Assembly: GCA_937859595.1 (NCBI GenBank)
Contig: CALMAH010000011.1
Location: 1-64,000 of the forward strand
From: an uncultured Acidobacteriota bacterium
Lineage (GTDB): Bacteria > Acidobacteriota > Blastocatellia > Pyrinomonadales > Pyrinomonadaceae
Reading direction: 5' to 3'
Length of the DNA: 64,000 nucleotides
Shown here: piece by piece, positions 26,904-35,991 of the stretch
Numbering within the stretch: the stretch's first letter is position 1
Layout: each line of letters starts with the position of its first letter
The notes under the pieces: model-generated
Seen by the model: the letters and a program-made list of their open reading frames with translations, nothing else
Database searches by the model: none
Told to the model about the DNA's origin: nothing
Program-made: the position numbers and the translations under genes

Positions 26904-27992
26904 CTACGCGGTCTGTATCTCCACCGTATTCGGCTCTGCCTTTGCCGCGAGTTGTCCGCAAGCGGCAAAGATATCGCGGCCTCGCGGTGTCCTAACATAC
27001 GCGGAAACACCTTTTTCTTCAAGAACCTGCTTGAACCTTTTGACCTGTTCCGGCGACGACGGATGATAGTCCAGCTGGTCTGCCGGATTATGCGGTATCA
27101 GATTGATCTTCACCTTGCGAAGGCCGTGTTCTTTCAGTAGCCGGGCCAGCTCCCCCGCGTCATTCTCCGAATCGTTTACCCCGCTGAGCAGAACGTATTC
27201 AAACGTAAATCGCTCTCCGCGTTTCAACGTTCTTTCGAAGACCTTTGCCGCCGCCAACAGCTGCTCTATCGGCCATTTCCTGTTTATCGGCATAAGCTTG
27301 TTGCGAAGCTCGTCATTTGCGGCCGTCAGCGAGATCGCCAGATTGGGGCGCCTTTCGAGGCCTGCAAATTCATAGATCTTTGGCACTATCCCCGCCGTTG
27401 AAACCGTGACCCGACCCGGTACGATGTGGAGCCCGTTCGGGTCTGACAATATCTCGAGCGCCTTGATCAGGTTCTCGAAGTTCAAAAAAGGCTCGCCCGC
27501 ACCCATTGCGACCAGGTTGGTCCCATGCGGCGTATCCATACCGGTGCCGTAAACTTCGTTCAGGACAACGATGATCTGTTCGATGATCTCGCCGGTTGTC
27601 AGATCGCGCAGCAAGCCCAGCTTCGCCGTCAGGCAGAAATCGCATTTCAGCGGGCACCCCGATTGAGACGAAAAGCAGATCGTATCGCGGTTGTCAGTTG
27701 GTATGAAAACGGTCTCGACAGGATATCCGTCGCGCGTCCGCATCAGGTATCTGCGCGTACCGTCTTCCGAGATATAGCTCGACTCGATGGAAAGCGTCGA
27801 TGCAGTGGCTAAATCGGCGAGCTTTGCCCGAAGATCTTGCGGCAGATCGGTCATCTCGTCAAAAGAACGCCGCCTGCGTCCGTGCAGCCCTCGAAATACC
27901 TGATCGGCACGATAGAGCGGCTCGCCGAGACGCTCAAAAAGCTCGACAAGTTCTGCGCGCGATGCTCCGGTCAAATGCAGCCGCTCCGACAT
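26904..27992 (-). CDS. rlmN: Dual-specificity rRNA/tRNA A-C2 methyltransferase RlmN
   Basis: Radical SAM enzyme that methylates C2 of A2503 in 23S rRNA and A37 of some tRNAs. The CPLKCDFC motif binds [4Fe-4S]; the reaction-forming Cys pair is the Cys in the C-terminal GRDIFAACGQLA and one near the cluster. 362 aa, typical size. Upstream TAGAAT lies 8 bp before the ATG with no Shine-Dalgarno, suggesting a leaderless or short-leader transcript. Confidence 0.95.
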   Translation of the reverse strand: MSERLHLTGASRAELVELFERLGEPLYRADQVFRGLHGRRRRSFDEMTDLPQDLRAKLADLATASTLSIESSYISEDGTRRYLMRTRDGYPVETVFIPTDNRDTICFSSQSGCPLKCDFCLTAKLGLLRDLTTGEIIEQIIVVLNEVYGTGMDTPHGTNLVAMGAGEPFLNFENLIKALEILSDPNGLHIVPGRVTVSTAGIVPKIYEFAGLERRPNLAISLTAANDELRNKLMPINRKWPIEQLLAAAKVFERTLKRGERFTFEYVLLSGVNDSENDAGELARLLKEHGLRKVKINLIPHNPADQLDYHPSSPEQVKRFKQVLEEKGVSAYVRTPRGRDIFAACGQLAAKAEPNTVEIQTA

Positions 27993-28084
27993 AAGAATTT
28001 ATTCTATCGCATCAAGGCAGGACTGCCATATTGTCTGCGGTGTCGTGCGGCAGCCGTTGCCTTTGTCTGATAGACTTTATTGAA

Positions 28085-28957
28085 ATGCCGGACTTCCCGA
28101 AAAGGCCCAGATCGTCGATCCTGTTCCTCATTTGTTCGGTTTTGATATTTTGCGCGTGTGAACGGCTTCAGGGCGATGCCGCAAACGAAGCGGCCCAGCA
28201 TCCGGCTCCACAGGCACGAACGGAACCTGATCTATCGGCGAGCGGACCTCTCGCCTTTGGCAATCCATCCGGCGCGAACATCAACGACCCCGACAATTAT
28301 CTCATTGTCGACGAGAGCTCTGTCATCTCGTACAACAACAGCCGCGGCACTCCGAACTGGGTTGCGTGGAAAACGACCCGAGATGATCTAGGCCCCGCGA
28401 TCCCGCGACCGGATTTTCAGCCCGACCCGCGTCTTCCGAGAACCTTTAGAGCCATCACGACATTCGATTATTCCGGCAGCGGTTATGACCGCGGTCATCT
28501 GCTGCCAAGCGCAGACCGGTTCGCAGACGCGAAGCTTAACGAGAGGACATTCTATCTGACGAACATCGTTCCTCAGACACCTGCACTGAACCGTTACCCA
28601 TGGGAGAGACTTGAGTCTTATGTCCGGACACAGGCCCGCCGTGGAATGGACTTACATCAGATCTCAGGTGTTTACGGCAGGCAGCGTATTATCAGAGAGA
28701 AACTGGTCGCTCCGACAAACTGCTGGAAGATCATCGCGGTTGTACCACGGGGCCGCCGTATCGAGGACATGGACCCGCGGATGCGGATCATTGCGGTAGA
28801 TATGCCGAACATCACCGGCATCGAGAACGACGATTGGAAAAGGTACAGTGTAACCATTCATGAGATCGAGCAGCGCACGGGGCTTGACTTTTTCAACCAT
28901 CTCCCGTCCTCGCTCAGCGACAGGCTCAAAAGGAGATTTGAGATGGAGAACCGGTGA
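28085..28957 (+). CDS. Secreted DNA/RNA non-specific endonuclease (NucA family)
   Basis: 290 aa from ATG 28085 (MPDFPKRPRSS). The leader SSILFLICSVLIFCAC resembles a lipoprotein signal with Cys at the cleavage position. The nuclease motif YDRGHLLPSADRF has the catalytic His and the ββα-metal core, and the downstream FYLTNIVPQTPALN carries the metal-binding Asn. Likely degrades extracellular nucleic acid. The 18-codon longer frame has no support. Confidence 0.88.
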   Translation: MPDFPKRPRSSILFLICSVLIFCACERLQGDAANEAAQHPAPQARTEPDLSASGPLAFGNPSGANINDPDNYLIVDESSVISYNNSRGTPNWVAWKTTRDDLGPAIPRPDFQPDPRLPRTFRAITTFDYSGSGYDRGHLLPSADRFADAKLNERTFYLTNIVPQTPALNRYPWERLESYVRTQARRGMDLHQISGVYGRQRIIREKLVAPTNCWKIIAVVPRGRRIEDMDPRMRIIAVDMPNITGIENDDWKRYSVTIHEIEQRTGLDFFNHLPSSLSDRLKRRFEMENR

Positions 28958-28998
28958 TCCAATGAAACTTTCAACCGTTTGTGCCGTAAACACCTTCC

Positions 28999-29550
28999 AT
29001 GAAACGTACAGTTCTTTCCGTTATCATCTTTTTGTTGTATATCTCGGCGGCGATGGCACAAGCAAAAGAGGCAAAACCCGCAAAGACAGAAGACGTTGCT
29101 TCAATTGACTCGATCTTGAAAGCTGTCTATGACGTGATCTCAGGCGATGCCGGCGAAGAGCGCGACTGGGACCGTTTTTTATCTCTCTTTCATAAGGACG
29201 CCCGGCTTATTCCCGTCGGGAAGAACCCTCAGACGGGTGTCACCGCCGCAAGTGTCTTTACTCCGGCTGATTACATCGAACGCACTGGCCCGGTCTTTGC
29301 AAAACAGGGCTTTCACGAGCGCGAGATCGGCCGCCGAACTGACCGCTATGGCGATATCGCACAGGTCTTTTCCGCCTATGAGGCATTTAGAAGCAAGAGT
29401 GACAAGGAGCCATTTCTTCGGGGTATAAACAGCTTTCAGCTTCTCTACGACGGCAAACGCTGGTGGGTTTTGACCATCTACTGGCAGGCTGAGACCCCCG
29501 AGAATCCGATACCAAAGGACTACCTGTTCCCAAAACCTTCAAATCCATAG
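28999..29550 (+). CDS. Secreted NTF2/SnoaL-like protein
   Basis: 183 aa with signal peptide MKRTVLSVIIFLLYISAAMA. The mature part (YDVISGDAGEERDWDRFLSLF ... RLIPVG ... FQLLYDGKRWWVLTIYWQ) has the cone-shaped NTF2-like pattern seen in DUF4440/SnoaL proteins. No catalytic residues were identified; probable ligand-binding role. Confidence 0.75.
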   Translation: MKRTVLSVIIFLLYISAAMAQAKEAKPAKTEDVASIDSILKAVYDVISGDAGEERDWDRFLSLFHKDARLIPVGKNPQTGVTAASVFTPADYIERTGPVFAKQGFHEREIGRRTDRYGDIAQVFSAYEAFRSKSDKEPFLRGINSFQLLYDGKRWWVLTIYWQAETPENPIPKDYLFPKPSNP

Positions 29551-29601
29551 GGGTTCATCTGACGAAGACCAAGCTTACGGCACCTTTGCCGGAGGCTTAT
29601 G

Positions 29602-30090
29602 ATGGCAGAACACGTCCTTTATCGAAAACTCGAAATAGAACTCCCGCGCGATGAGGTATTCGCATTTTTTGCCGACGCCGGAAATCTCGAACGGATAACG
29701 CCGCCTGAGCTAAATTTCCACATCCTTACCCCACAGCCCATCGGGATAGCCCGAGGGACGCTCATCGATTACAGGCTTCGGCTTCGGGGGCTCCCGATCA
29801 GCTGGCGCACCGAGATATCCGTTTGGGACCCGCCGAATGAATTTGTAGATAGACAGCTGCGTGGGCCCTATAAACAGTGGATACATCGACACACCTTTAC
29901 GGAACTCGGGCCTCGACGAACACTAATAGAGGACCAGGTTCGCTACCGGCTTCCTTTTGAACCGCTAGGCGATCTCGCTCATTTCATTGTGAAAAGGGAG
30001 TTGACCTATATTTTCGATTTCAGGCAAAAGGCTGTCAAAAAGATACTTGGGGAAACCGCGTCAGATAGGCCACTCGCCGCAGTAGGCTAG
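29602..30090 (+). CDS. SRPBCC-family ligand-binding protein
   Basis: 162 aa with the START/SRPBCC fold: LPRDEVFAFFADAGNLERITPP at the start and the central RGTLIDYRLRLRGLPISWRTEI strand pair. Cytoplasmic, no signal peptide. GGAGG at 29591-29595 favours the second ATG (29602). Its last 30 bp overlap the end of the convergent DapF-like gene. Confidence 0.82.
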   Translation: MAEHVLYRKLEIELPRDEVFAFFADAGNLERITPPELNFHILTPQPIGIARGTLIDYRLRLRGLPISWRTEISVWDPPNEFVDRQLRGPYKQWIHRHTFTELGPRRTLIEDQVRYRLPFEPLGDLAHFIVKRELTYIFDFRQKAVKKILGETASDRPLAAVG

Positions 30091-30915
30091 GTCCGCGCTT
30101 CCGGTTATCAGGATCTCGTTGTCGTTCTGCCACTGGACCTTCGTCGTGCCGCCAGCCGATCTTACGGAGACATTACGCTCCGTCCTGTCTGTGAAAGAGC
30201 TAAGCACAGCGGCTCCGCTCGCACAGGTTCCCGAGGCTGCCGTTTCACCCGCCGCTCGTTCCCAGATCCTGATCTCGATGTTCTCCCGGTCGAGCACCTT
30301 TACAAAGACGATGTTCGCCTTTTCGGGAAACGCAGGATGTGTCTCAAGCTCGCGGCCGTAGATCCGCCACTCCGGGTCGAACTCGTTGACAAAGATGCAG
30401 GCCACCGGGTTGCCAACGTTGACGCCAGAGACCAAAAACGTGCGTTTTAGGACCGTGACCGGATGGTCCACGACCGACTCGGCCGGTTCGCGGGTCGCTA
30501 CGGGGACAAGATCGCTGTGAAACGCAGGCTTGCCGATCTCGGCCTCAAACTGGTAATGCCCTCTCGGTCCGGATCCGATCATACTGAACTTCTTTACACC
30601 CGTCCGCATCAGAAGCCTAAGCTCGGGAGACTGCCATAGCTCTTTGAAATAAAGATAGGCGACCGCACAGCGAGTGCCATTCCCCGAAAATCCGGCATAG
30701 CTTCCGTCCGGGTTGATTATCTCACAGTGGAAATCTGCCTCGCCGTCCTCCAGACGGGTAAGCACCGCGATACCGTCCGCACCCGCTCCTTTATGCCGGT
30801 CGCAGATCGCACGCGACAGGTCGGCACGATCCGTATCGTCAGGGATGTCAGTCGATTCGATGACGATATAGTCATTGCCAAAGCCGTGAAATTTACAAAA
30901 CGCGATCGCAGACAT
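30061..30915 (-). CDS. dapF: Diaminopimelate-epimerase-family protein with both catalytic Cys replaced by Ser
   Basis: The fold is clearly DapF: FHGFGNDYIVIE at the start, NPDGSYAGFSGNG, GNP and ERAAGET at the usual places, 284 aa. In true DapF two cysteines (E. coli C73 and C217) do the proton swap. Here the first is Ser77 (FSGNGTRC) and the second is Ser228 (GETAASGTC); the expected His after GNP is Val (GNPVACIFV). Ser mutants of DapF lose epimerase activity in the classical work. So the gene may be a paralog with another substrate, or the lineage may use serine. A frame extending to 30981 lacks support. Confidence 0.72.
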   Translation of the reverse strand: MSAIAFCKFHGFGNDYIVIESTDIPDDTDRADLSRAICDRHKGAGADGIAVLTRLEDGEADFHCEIINPDGSYAGFSGNGTRCAVAYLYFKELWQSPELRLLMRTGVKKFSMIGSGPRGHYQFEAEIGKPAFHSDLVPVATREPAESVVDHPVTVLKRTFLVSGVNVGNPVACIFVNEFDPEWRIYGRELETHPAFPEKANIVFVKVLDRENIEIRIWERAAGETAASGTCASGAAVLSSFTDRTERNVSVRSAGGTTKVQWQNDNEILITGSADLAYCGEWPI

Positions 30916-31016
30916 AATGGACAAGAAATAAGACGCTCCCTCGGCCTCAGTTTGCACAATGACGAAAGATTGACAAAGCACCGCGAGGTTGGGACTCTAA
31001 GTTTGTAGGATACGTT

Positions 31017-31466
31017 ATGGCCCCGCTTTTAGTTCTGCTTTCCGTATTCGCGGTCGTTTACCTTGCCGATCGTTTTATCCTCACCGGACGGATCGGTCTC
31101 GGGTTCGCCGGCCGTATCGCGATGTCGGCAATGCTCGTACTGACCGGCATCGCCCATTTCACATCAACGGACACGATGGTCCAGATGATGCCCGATATTT
31201 TGCCTGCAAAGCGCGAACTTGTTTATCTGACAGGTGTGCTGGAACTGCTGGCCGCCGGTGGACTTCTCTGGCAGAGAGCGGCAGCCATTGTCTCTCTGCT
31301 CCTGATCGTGTTCTTCTTGGCGGTGCTGCCCGCCAATATCGCCGGCAGCTTGAAGGAGATCGAGATGGGAGGAATGGAATACGGTCCCCTCTATCTGATA
31401 TTTCGGATACCGCTCCAATTCTTTTTCATCTGGTGGGCCTGGTTTTTTGGCGTCAGACGCTCTTGA
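31017..31466 (+). CDS. DoxX-like membrane protein
   Basis: 149 aa, four hydrophobic helices. The central AMLVLTGIAHFTSTD and LVYLTGVLELLAAGGLL are typical of DoxX/DUF-type four-helix proteins. Function is not established. It lies divergent from the DapF-like gene, with about 100 bp between the chosen starts. Confidence 0.75.
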   Translation: MAPLLVLLSVFAVVYLADRFILTGRIGLGFAGRIAMSAMLVLTGIAHFTSTDTMVQMMPDILPAKRELVYLTGVLELLAAGGLLWQRAAAIVSLLLIVFFLAVLPANIAGSLKEIEMGGMEYGPLYLIFRIPLQFFFIWWAWFFGVRRS

Positions 31467-31494
31467 GGCCTGACTGGGCTTCGTTGTGAAACGC

Positions 31495-32547
31495 CTATGG
31501 CCGATCTACCCAATCGGCTATAAAGACGTTGGTGTCGCCTTCTTTCGCGTTGTTCCTGTTCGAGGCAAAGACAAGCTTTTTGCCGTCGGGTGAGAACATC
31601 GGAAACCCATCAAAACTGGGGTTAAAAGTTACTTGTTCCAGACCGGTACCGTCCACGTTTATCAACGCGAGGTCAAAGATCCGCTTTCGCGCGTCGGTCG
31701 CAAAGTAGTTAGTTGAAAAGATTATCCCTTTGCCGTCCGGGGTAAAGAAGGGAGCAAAGCTCGCCACACCAAGTTTCGTTACCTGCCGTTTGTTGCTGCC
31801 GTCGGCGTTCATCACCCATATCTCAAAATTTGCCGGTTCGATCAGATCGTTCGCCAGCCGGTCCTTATAACGAGCTATCTCTTCCTCGGTCTTCGGATGA
31901 TATGCACGATAGACGATCTGCTTTCCGTCAGGTGAAAAGAACGCACCGCCCTCGTAACCGAGCCCGTCCGTAAGCTGCTTTACGTTCCGGCCGTTAATAT
32001 CCATCGTATAGATATTCAGATCGCCGTCGCGAGTTGACGTAAAGACGATCGTTTTGCCGTCTGGTGAGATCGTGGCCTCGGCGTCATAACTCGGGCTGTT
32101 CGTCAACCTTCGAACGCGGCTGCCGTCGGCATTGGCCGTGTAAATGTCATATGTCGGATAGATCGGCCAAACATAACCCTTAGAAAAGTCCGGCGTCGGC
32201 GGACACTCGTCGCTGGCCGCGTGGGTTGACGAATAGATAATCCGCCGCCCGTTCTTGTGAAAAAATGCACATGTCGTGCGGCCTTTACCCGTTGAGACCA
32301 TCCGCAGGTTGCTGCCGTCCAGGTCCATGGTATAAATCTGGTCACACTTGCGTCCGTCGCGTTTTGACTGAAAAATAAGCTTCTTTCCGTCGTACGAGAA
32401 ATAGGCTTCGGCGTTTTCACCGCCAAAGGTCAATTGGCGGATATTTGTGATACGCCGCTCGCCTTCAAAGGTAAGCGAAGGTTGCTGTGCTGCGGCAGAT
32501 ACAGCCAGAACTAACAAAAGCAAAAAAGTAGGGTATAATTTGTGCAT
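31495..32547 (-). CDS. Secreted TolB-like PD40 beta-propeller protein
   Basis: 350 aa from ATG 32547, with signal peptide MHKLYPTFLLLLVLAVSAAAQ. At least six repeats of the PD40/WD40-like type are visible (DGKKLIFQSKRDG, SPDGKTIVFTSTRDG, SPDGKQIVYRAY, TPDGKGIIFSTN, SPDGKKLVFASNRN). It probably forms a periplasmic propeller for protein or peptide binding. The longer frame to 32592 includes codons before the signal peptide and is rejected. Confidence 0.85.
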   Translation of the reverse strand: MHKLYPTFLLLLVLAVSAAAQQPSLTFEGERRITNIRQLTFGGENAEAYFSYDGKKLIFQSKRDGRKCDQIYTMDLDGSNLRMVSTGKGRTTCAFFHKNGRRIIYSSTHAASDECPPTPDFSKGYVWPIYPTYDIYTANADGSRVRRLTNSPSYDAEATISPDGKTIVFTSTRDGDLNIYTMDINGRNVKQLTDGLGYEGGAFFSPDGKQIVYRAYHPKTEEEIARYKDRLANDLIEPANFEIWVMNADGSNKRQVTKLGVASFAPFFTPDGKGIIFSTNYFATDARKRIFDLALINVDGTGLEQVTFNPSFDGFPMFSPDGKKLVFASNRNNAKEGDTNVFIADWVDRP

Positions 32548-32678
32548 GCTTTTCCAATCTAACATCAGATAATGCGAGTTTTCCAATTGCAAAATATCAG
32601 TATATCGAATGCAGAGGGTAAGTTAAACTTTTGAGGTGAGTAGGTCGCCTACGGCCCAGTACCCTGCTCAGAAAGGTA

Positions 32679-33536
32679 ATGTTTGATTCAAAAGAAGAGG
32701 TCTTGAGTTGGTATGAGAGCCAGCCGCGTGCGCTCTCAGATGATTTCATTGAGGCGATCCCGTGGAACGAAGTACGCGAGCACCCGTTCGATGAGCGCTT
32801 TGTCCCGGTCTTGCGGTATATGCGCGACGTCGAAACCCTTACGGATATGTATTGGAAGGAGCTTCGCCGGACACCGACGGGCCGAGATCCCGTGATCAGC
32901 AAATTTATGGAACGCTGGGGCGTAGAGGAGGTGACCCACGGCGAAGTGCTGAACCGGTTTGTAAACGAACTCGGCTACAAGACGGATGACAACTGGAAAA
33001 CCCAGGTCAGAAGCAATGTGTCAATGCTCTATCACATAAACACTTACCTGCTGACATCACTTACAAATTTGATCGGGTCACGCTTTACCGGTACACATAT
33101 GACCTTTGGGGCCGTACATGAGATGACCACGGCCCAGGCATATCGGCGAATGATCGAGATCGCTGATCATCCGGTGCTGACAAGTATACTTAAGGGCATC
33201 ATCCGCGAAGAATCTGCCCATACACACTTCTATTGGAGCATCGCCCGGCTCGAACTTCGCAAGGATCCTCTGGCGCAGCGATTGGCGCGGTTTGTTGTCG
33301 AGAACTTTTATTATCCGGTGGGCCAGGGTTCGCTCAAGAGGTCCCGAACCCGGTTCGCCGTCGCCACCCTCTTTGACCCGCCTGCGGTGGACAGGATGAT
33401 AGAGACTAATGTTACTCGCCGCGTCCAGCAATTGCCCGGCTTTGAAGGCTTGACGAAGGTGACCGAGACCATTGGCGAGATAAGCCGGGACGATCAGGCG
33501 CGTGCCTTTCCGCCGCTTGACCCTGCGATAATTTAG
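32679..33536 (+). CDS. Acyl-ACP desaturase-like diiron protein
   Basis: 285 aa helical protein with the two diiron-ligand motifs of the ferritin-like desaturase group: EEVTHGEVL and EESAHTHFYW. An earlier Glu in MRDVETLTDMYW probably supplies another ligand. Resembles stearoyl-ACP desaturase-type enzymes, but the substrate is unknown. It stands alone, divergent from the propeller gene. Confidence 0.72.
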   Translation: MFDSKEEVLSWYESQPRALSDDFIEAIPWNEVREHPFDERFVPVLRYMRDVETLTDMYWKELRRTPTGRDPVISKFMERWGVEEVTHGEVLNRFVNELGYKTDDNWKTQVRSNVSMLYHINTYLLTSLTNLIGSRFTGTHMTFGAVHEMTTAQAYRRMIEIADHPVLTSILKGIIREESAHTHFYWSIARLELRKDPLAQRLARFVVENFYYPVGQGSLKRSRTRFAVATLFDPPAVDRMIETNVTRRVQQLPGFEGLTKVTETIGEISRDDQARAFPPLDPAII

Positions 33537-33546
33537 GCCGAGACCT

Positions 33547-34506
33547 TCAGATCGGCAGGTAATTTTCTACCCCTTGCGTCAATTTAACGTTCAGTTTTCC
33601 TTCCGATCCTGCCAGATCCAGATGAGCGGCCGCTTCTGAGATAGCGAGGAAGCGATGAACGTCGTGGTTGAACGAGTTTGGGAAAAGCCTTCTTGCGACA
33701 TCGAAGGCGGTCGACCCGCCGCTCTCGACGAGCGATATCACACGTTTTTGTCGCTCGTCGATCGCCCTTATGTAGCGAAAGAATATCTCTTCAAAATCCG
33801 TTATCGGCTCCCCGTGGCCGCCGTATGTCATTGTCGGTTTATAGCTTCTCAGTTTTGCCAGACTGACCAGATACTCTGCCAGCGAAGGAAAACGCCGGTC
33901 ACGGTCGATCGGATCCGGCGACAATATCGGGTTCGGCGTGATCCTTTTGAGTACACAATCGCCGCAATAAAGTGTGCGGTTTGCTTCTCGAACGAACGAA
34001 CACGAGCCGGGGGTGTGTCCGGGCGTGTGCAGAACGCGGAGGCTGCCCGATTCGAAGTCCAGCTCCATCTCGTCTTTGAGATCTTCGAATCCGCCGTCTT
34101 CCAACGAGTCCGTTAAGAGGCTGATACTCTCGTAAAGCGACCGCATCTCCGAAATAACGTCATGGGGCACACCGGCACGGACCAGCAAGTTTTGCTGATG
34201 TTCCTGGGCGAGCCTGCCGAAAAGATGTCCGGTTTCCCAAGCGTGGATCAGAACCAAGGCATCTTTTGCCTCATCCCTTACGCTCTTCGCCAGCCCGCAA
34301 TGGTCCTCATGAGCATGGGTGAGCACTATCCTACGCACATCAGCAAAGGACACTCCGTGCTGGGCGAGCTGATATCGAAGAGCCTCAGCAGCCTCCTTTG
34401 TCTTGGGACCGACGTCGATCAGCGTCACCGGATCTTCGCGGATCAGATAGACATTTACGTCGCCAACATAAAAGGGCGTAGGAATGGCGAGAGGGATGAT
34501 ATTCAT
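33547..34506 (-). CDS. Metallo-beta-lactamase-fold hydrolase with C-terminal winged helix
   Basis: 319 aa. The metal site is LTHAHEDHCG (HxHxDH), GHTPGSCSF and YCGDC, and the end of the protein is predicted as a helical winged domain of the LACTB2 type. Cytoplasmic. The substrate is unknown; LACTB2-like members are ribonucleases or thioesterases. It is divergent from the FAD protein gene. Confidence 0.82.
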   Translation of the reverse strand: MNIIPLAIPTPFYVGDVNVYLIREDPVTLIDVGPKTKEAAEALRYQLAQHGVSFADVRRIVLTHAHEDHCGLAKSVRDEAKDALVLIHAWETGHLFGRLAQEHQQNLLVRAGVPHDVISEMRSLYESISLLTDSLEDGGFEDLKDEMELDFESGSLRVLHTPGHTPGSCSFVREANRTLYCGDCVLKRITPNPILSPDPIDRDRRFPSLAEYLVSLAKLRSYKPTMTYGGHGEPITDFEEIFFRYIRAIDERQKRVISLVESGGSTAFDVARRLFPNSFNHDVHRFLAISEAAAHLDLAGSEGKLNVKLTQGVENYLPI

Positions 34507-34590
34507 CAGTGCGATTTTCCGGTCTTTTTGCGGACTTTGTCAAAGAACTAAGTGAATGTGTAAAGTGAATACAGGGCGGGCAACTGAAAA

Positions 34591-35751
34591 ATGGGAAGTG
34601 GAAGCATCGAGAGGGTCGTGATCGCGGGTGCGGGGCCGGCGGGCGGCACGCTGGCCATCAGGCTCGCTCGTTCCGGGTTTGAGGTCATGCTGGTCGAACG
34701 AGAGAGCTTTCCACGTCACAAACTCTGCGGCGAGTTCATCTCGCCCGAGTGTCGTTCGCATTTTGCCGATCTGGAAGTCGAGTCCGAGATGCTGCTGGCC
34801 GGGGCGAATCAGGTCCGCGAGACAAGATTCTACTCGCGCTCCGGCCGGAGTGTTTCGATCAAAAGCAGCATATTCGGCGGCCCTGCACTTGGGTTGAGCC
34901 GCGCGAGAATGGACCACATTCTTTTGGAAAAAGCTCGTTCCCTGGGTGTCAAGGTAATGACCGCGGCTATGGTAACGGGCCTCGAGGCCGAGGGCGGCCG
35001 ATGCCGTTCGCTTACGGTCCGGAGTGGCGATCAGGTTGAACAGAAAATTTCGGGCGACCTCTTTGTGGATGCCACCGGGCGGGCGGCCGCTCTTTCGAAG
35101 CTGTATACGCGTCGGGCAGGCAAAAAAACGGGTGTCTCACGCACCCCTCCATATTTCGCCTTAAAGGCTCATTTCGCCAACGCCAACATCAACCCTTCGG
35201 ATTGTGAAATGTATGCATTTTCAAACGGTTACGGCGGCATAAACACCGTCGAAGATGGCCTCGCGAATTTTTGCTGCATCGTCAGGTCGAACAAGGCTCG
35301 GAGACAGGGAACCGGCGCCGAGGAAATGGCGACTACCATTATTCGTCAGAACCCGCGGGCAAAAGAAGCTCTTGACGGTGCAGAGCTCGTGGGCGATCGG
35401 CTTGCCGTTTCTATTCAAGGTTTCGGGTGTCGGCCGCTTGACGACCTAGAGAACCTGATAGCCGTTGGGGATTCGGCCGCCTTCATCGATCCGTTTACCG
35501 GGAGTGGGATGCTTATGGCGATCGAGAGTTCGGCTCTGCTTGCGAGGTGCATTTCCGGGAACCGATACGATCCGGAGACACTCAGACCACAGTATCGGCA
35601 GGAGCACCGCAGGGCATTTTCACGGCGATTGCGTGCCGCGTCGCTTCTGCGCTATGCGGCGGACCGCTCTGCGGCTGCCTCGGCACTTATCGCTGCTCTG
35701 AGCTTTGCACCGGGCATAAACCGGGCCCTCGCCCGGTCAACGCGAGCTTGA
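34591..35751 (+). CDS. FAD-dependent oxidoreductase, geranylgeranyl reductase/halogenase-like
   Basis: 386 aa. The dinucleotide-binding motif VIAGAGPAGGTLAIRLARSGFE is at the start, LCGEFISPE follows, and the second FAD motif LIAVGDSAAFIDPFTGSGMLMAIES is near residue 290. This pattern fits group-A flavin monooxygenase/geranylgeranyl reductase-like proteins. A role in polyprenyl or lipid reduction is possible but not shown. Confidence 0.82.
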   Translation: MGSGSIERVVIAGAGPAGGTLAIRLARSGFEVMLVERESFPRHKLCGEFISPECRSHFADLEVESEMLLAGANQVRETRFYSRSGRSVSIKSSIFGGPALGLSRARMDHILLEKARSLGVKVMTAAMVTGLEAEGGRCRSLTVRSGDQVEQKISGDLFVDATGRAAALSKLYTRRAGKKTGVSRTPPYFALKAHFANANINPSDCEMYAFSNGYGGINTVEDGLANFCCIVRSNKARRQGTGAEEMATTIIRQNPRAKEALDGAELVGDRLAVSIQGFGCRPLDDLENLIAVGDSAAFIDPFTGSGMLMAIESSALLARCISGNRYDPETLRPQYRQEHRRAFSRRLRAASLLRYAADRSAAASALIAALSFAPGINRALARSTRA

Positions 35752-35991
35752 TATTGGCCTGCAGTATCTCTCGAAGGGGTATATTCAGACGATTTTACTT
35801 GCCTTAAATTCGTTTTTGCGATACAAACATCAAAGCATTTCTTAACTTTTCTGCAACCTGTCTCATTGATCGAAACGGGTTCCTTTATTGGCAGGCAACG
35901 TTCGGAACTCTCATACTCTTCGGGCCCAGGGCCCCGGTCGAATGGTCGCAGAAGGTGTTCACGCAAGTTTAGAAAAGGGAGATCATTACAA

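Noticed and set aside
30916-30981. Longer start of the DapF-like gene
   Set aside because: Extra residues precede the conserved KFHGFGND N-terminus and are not family-like.
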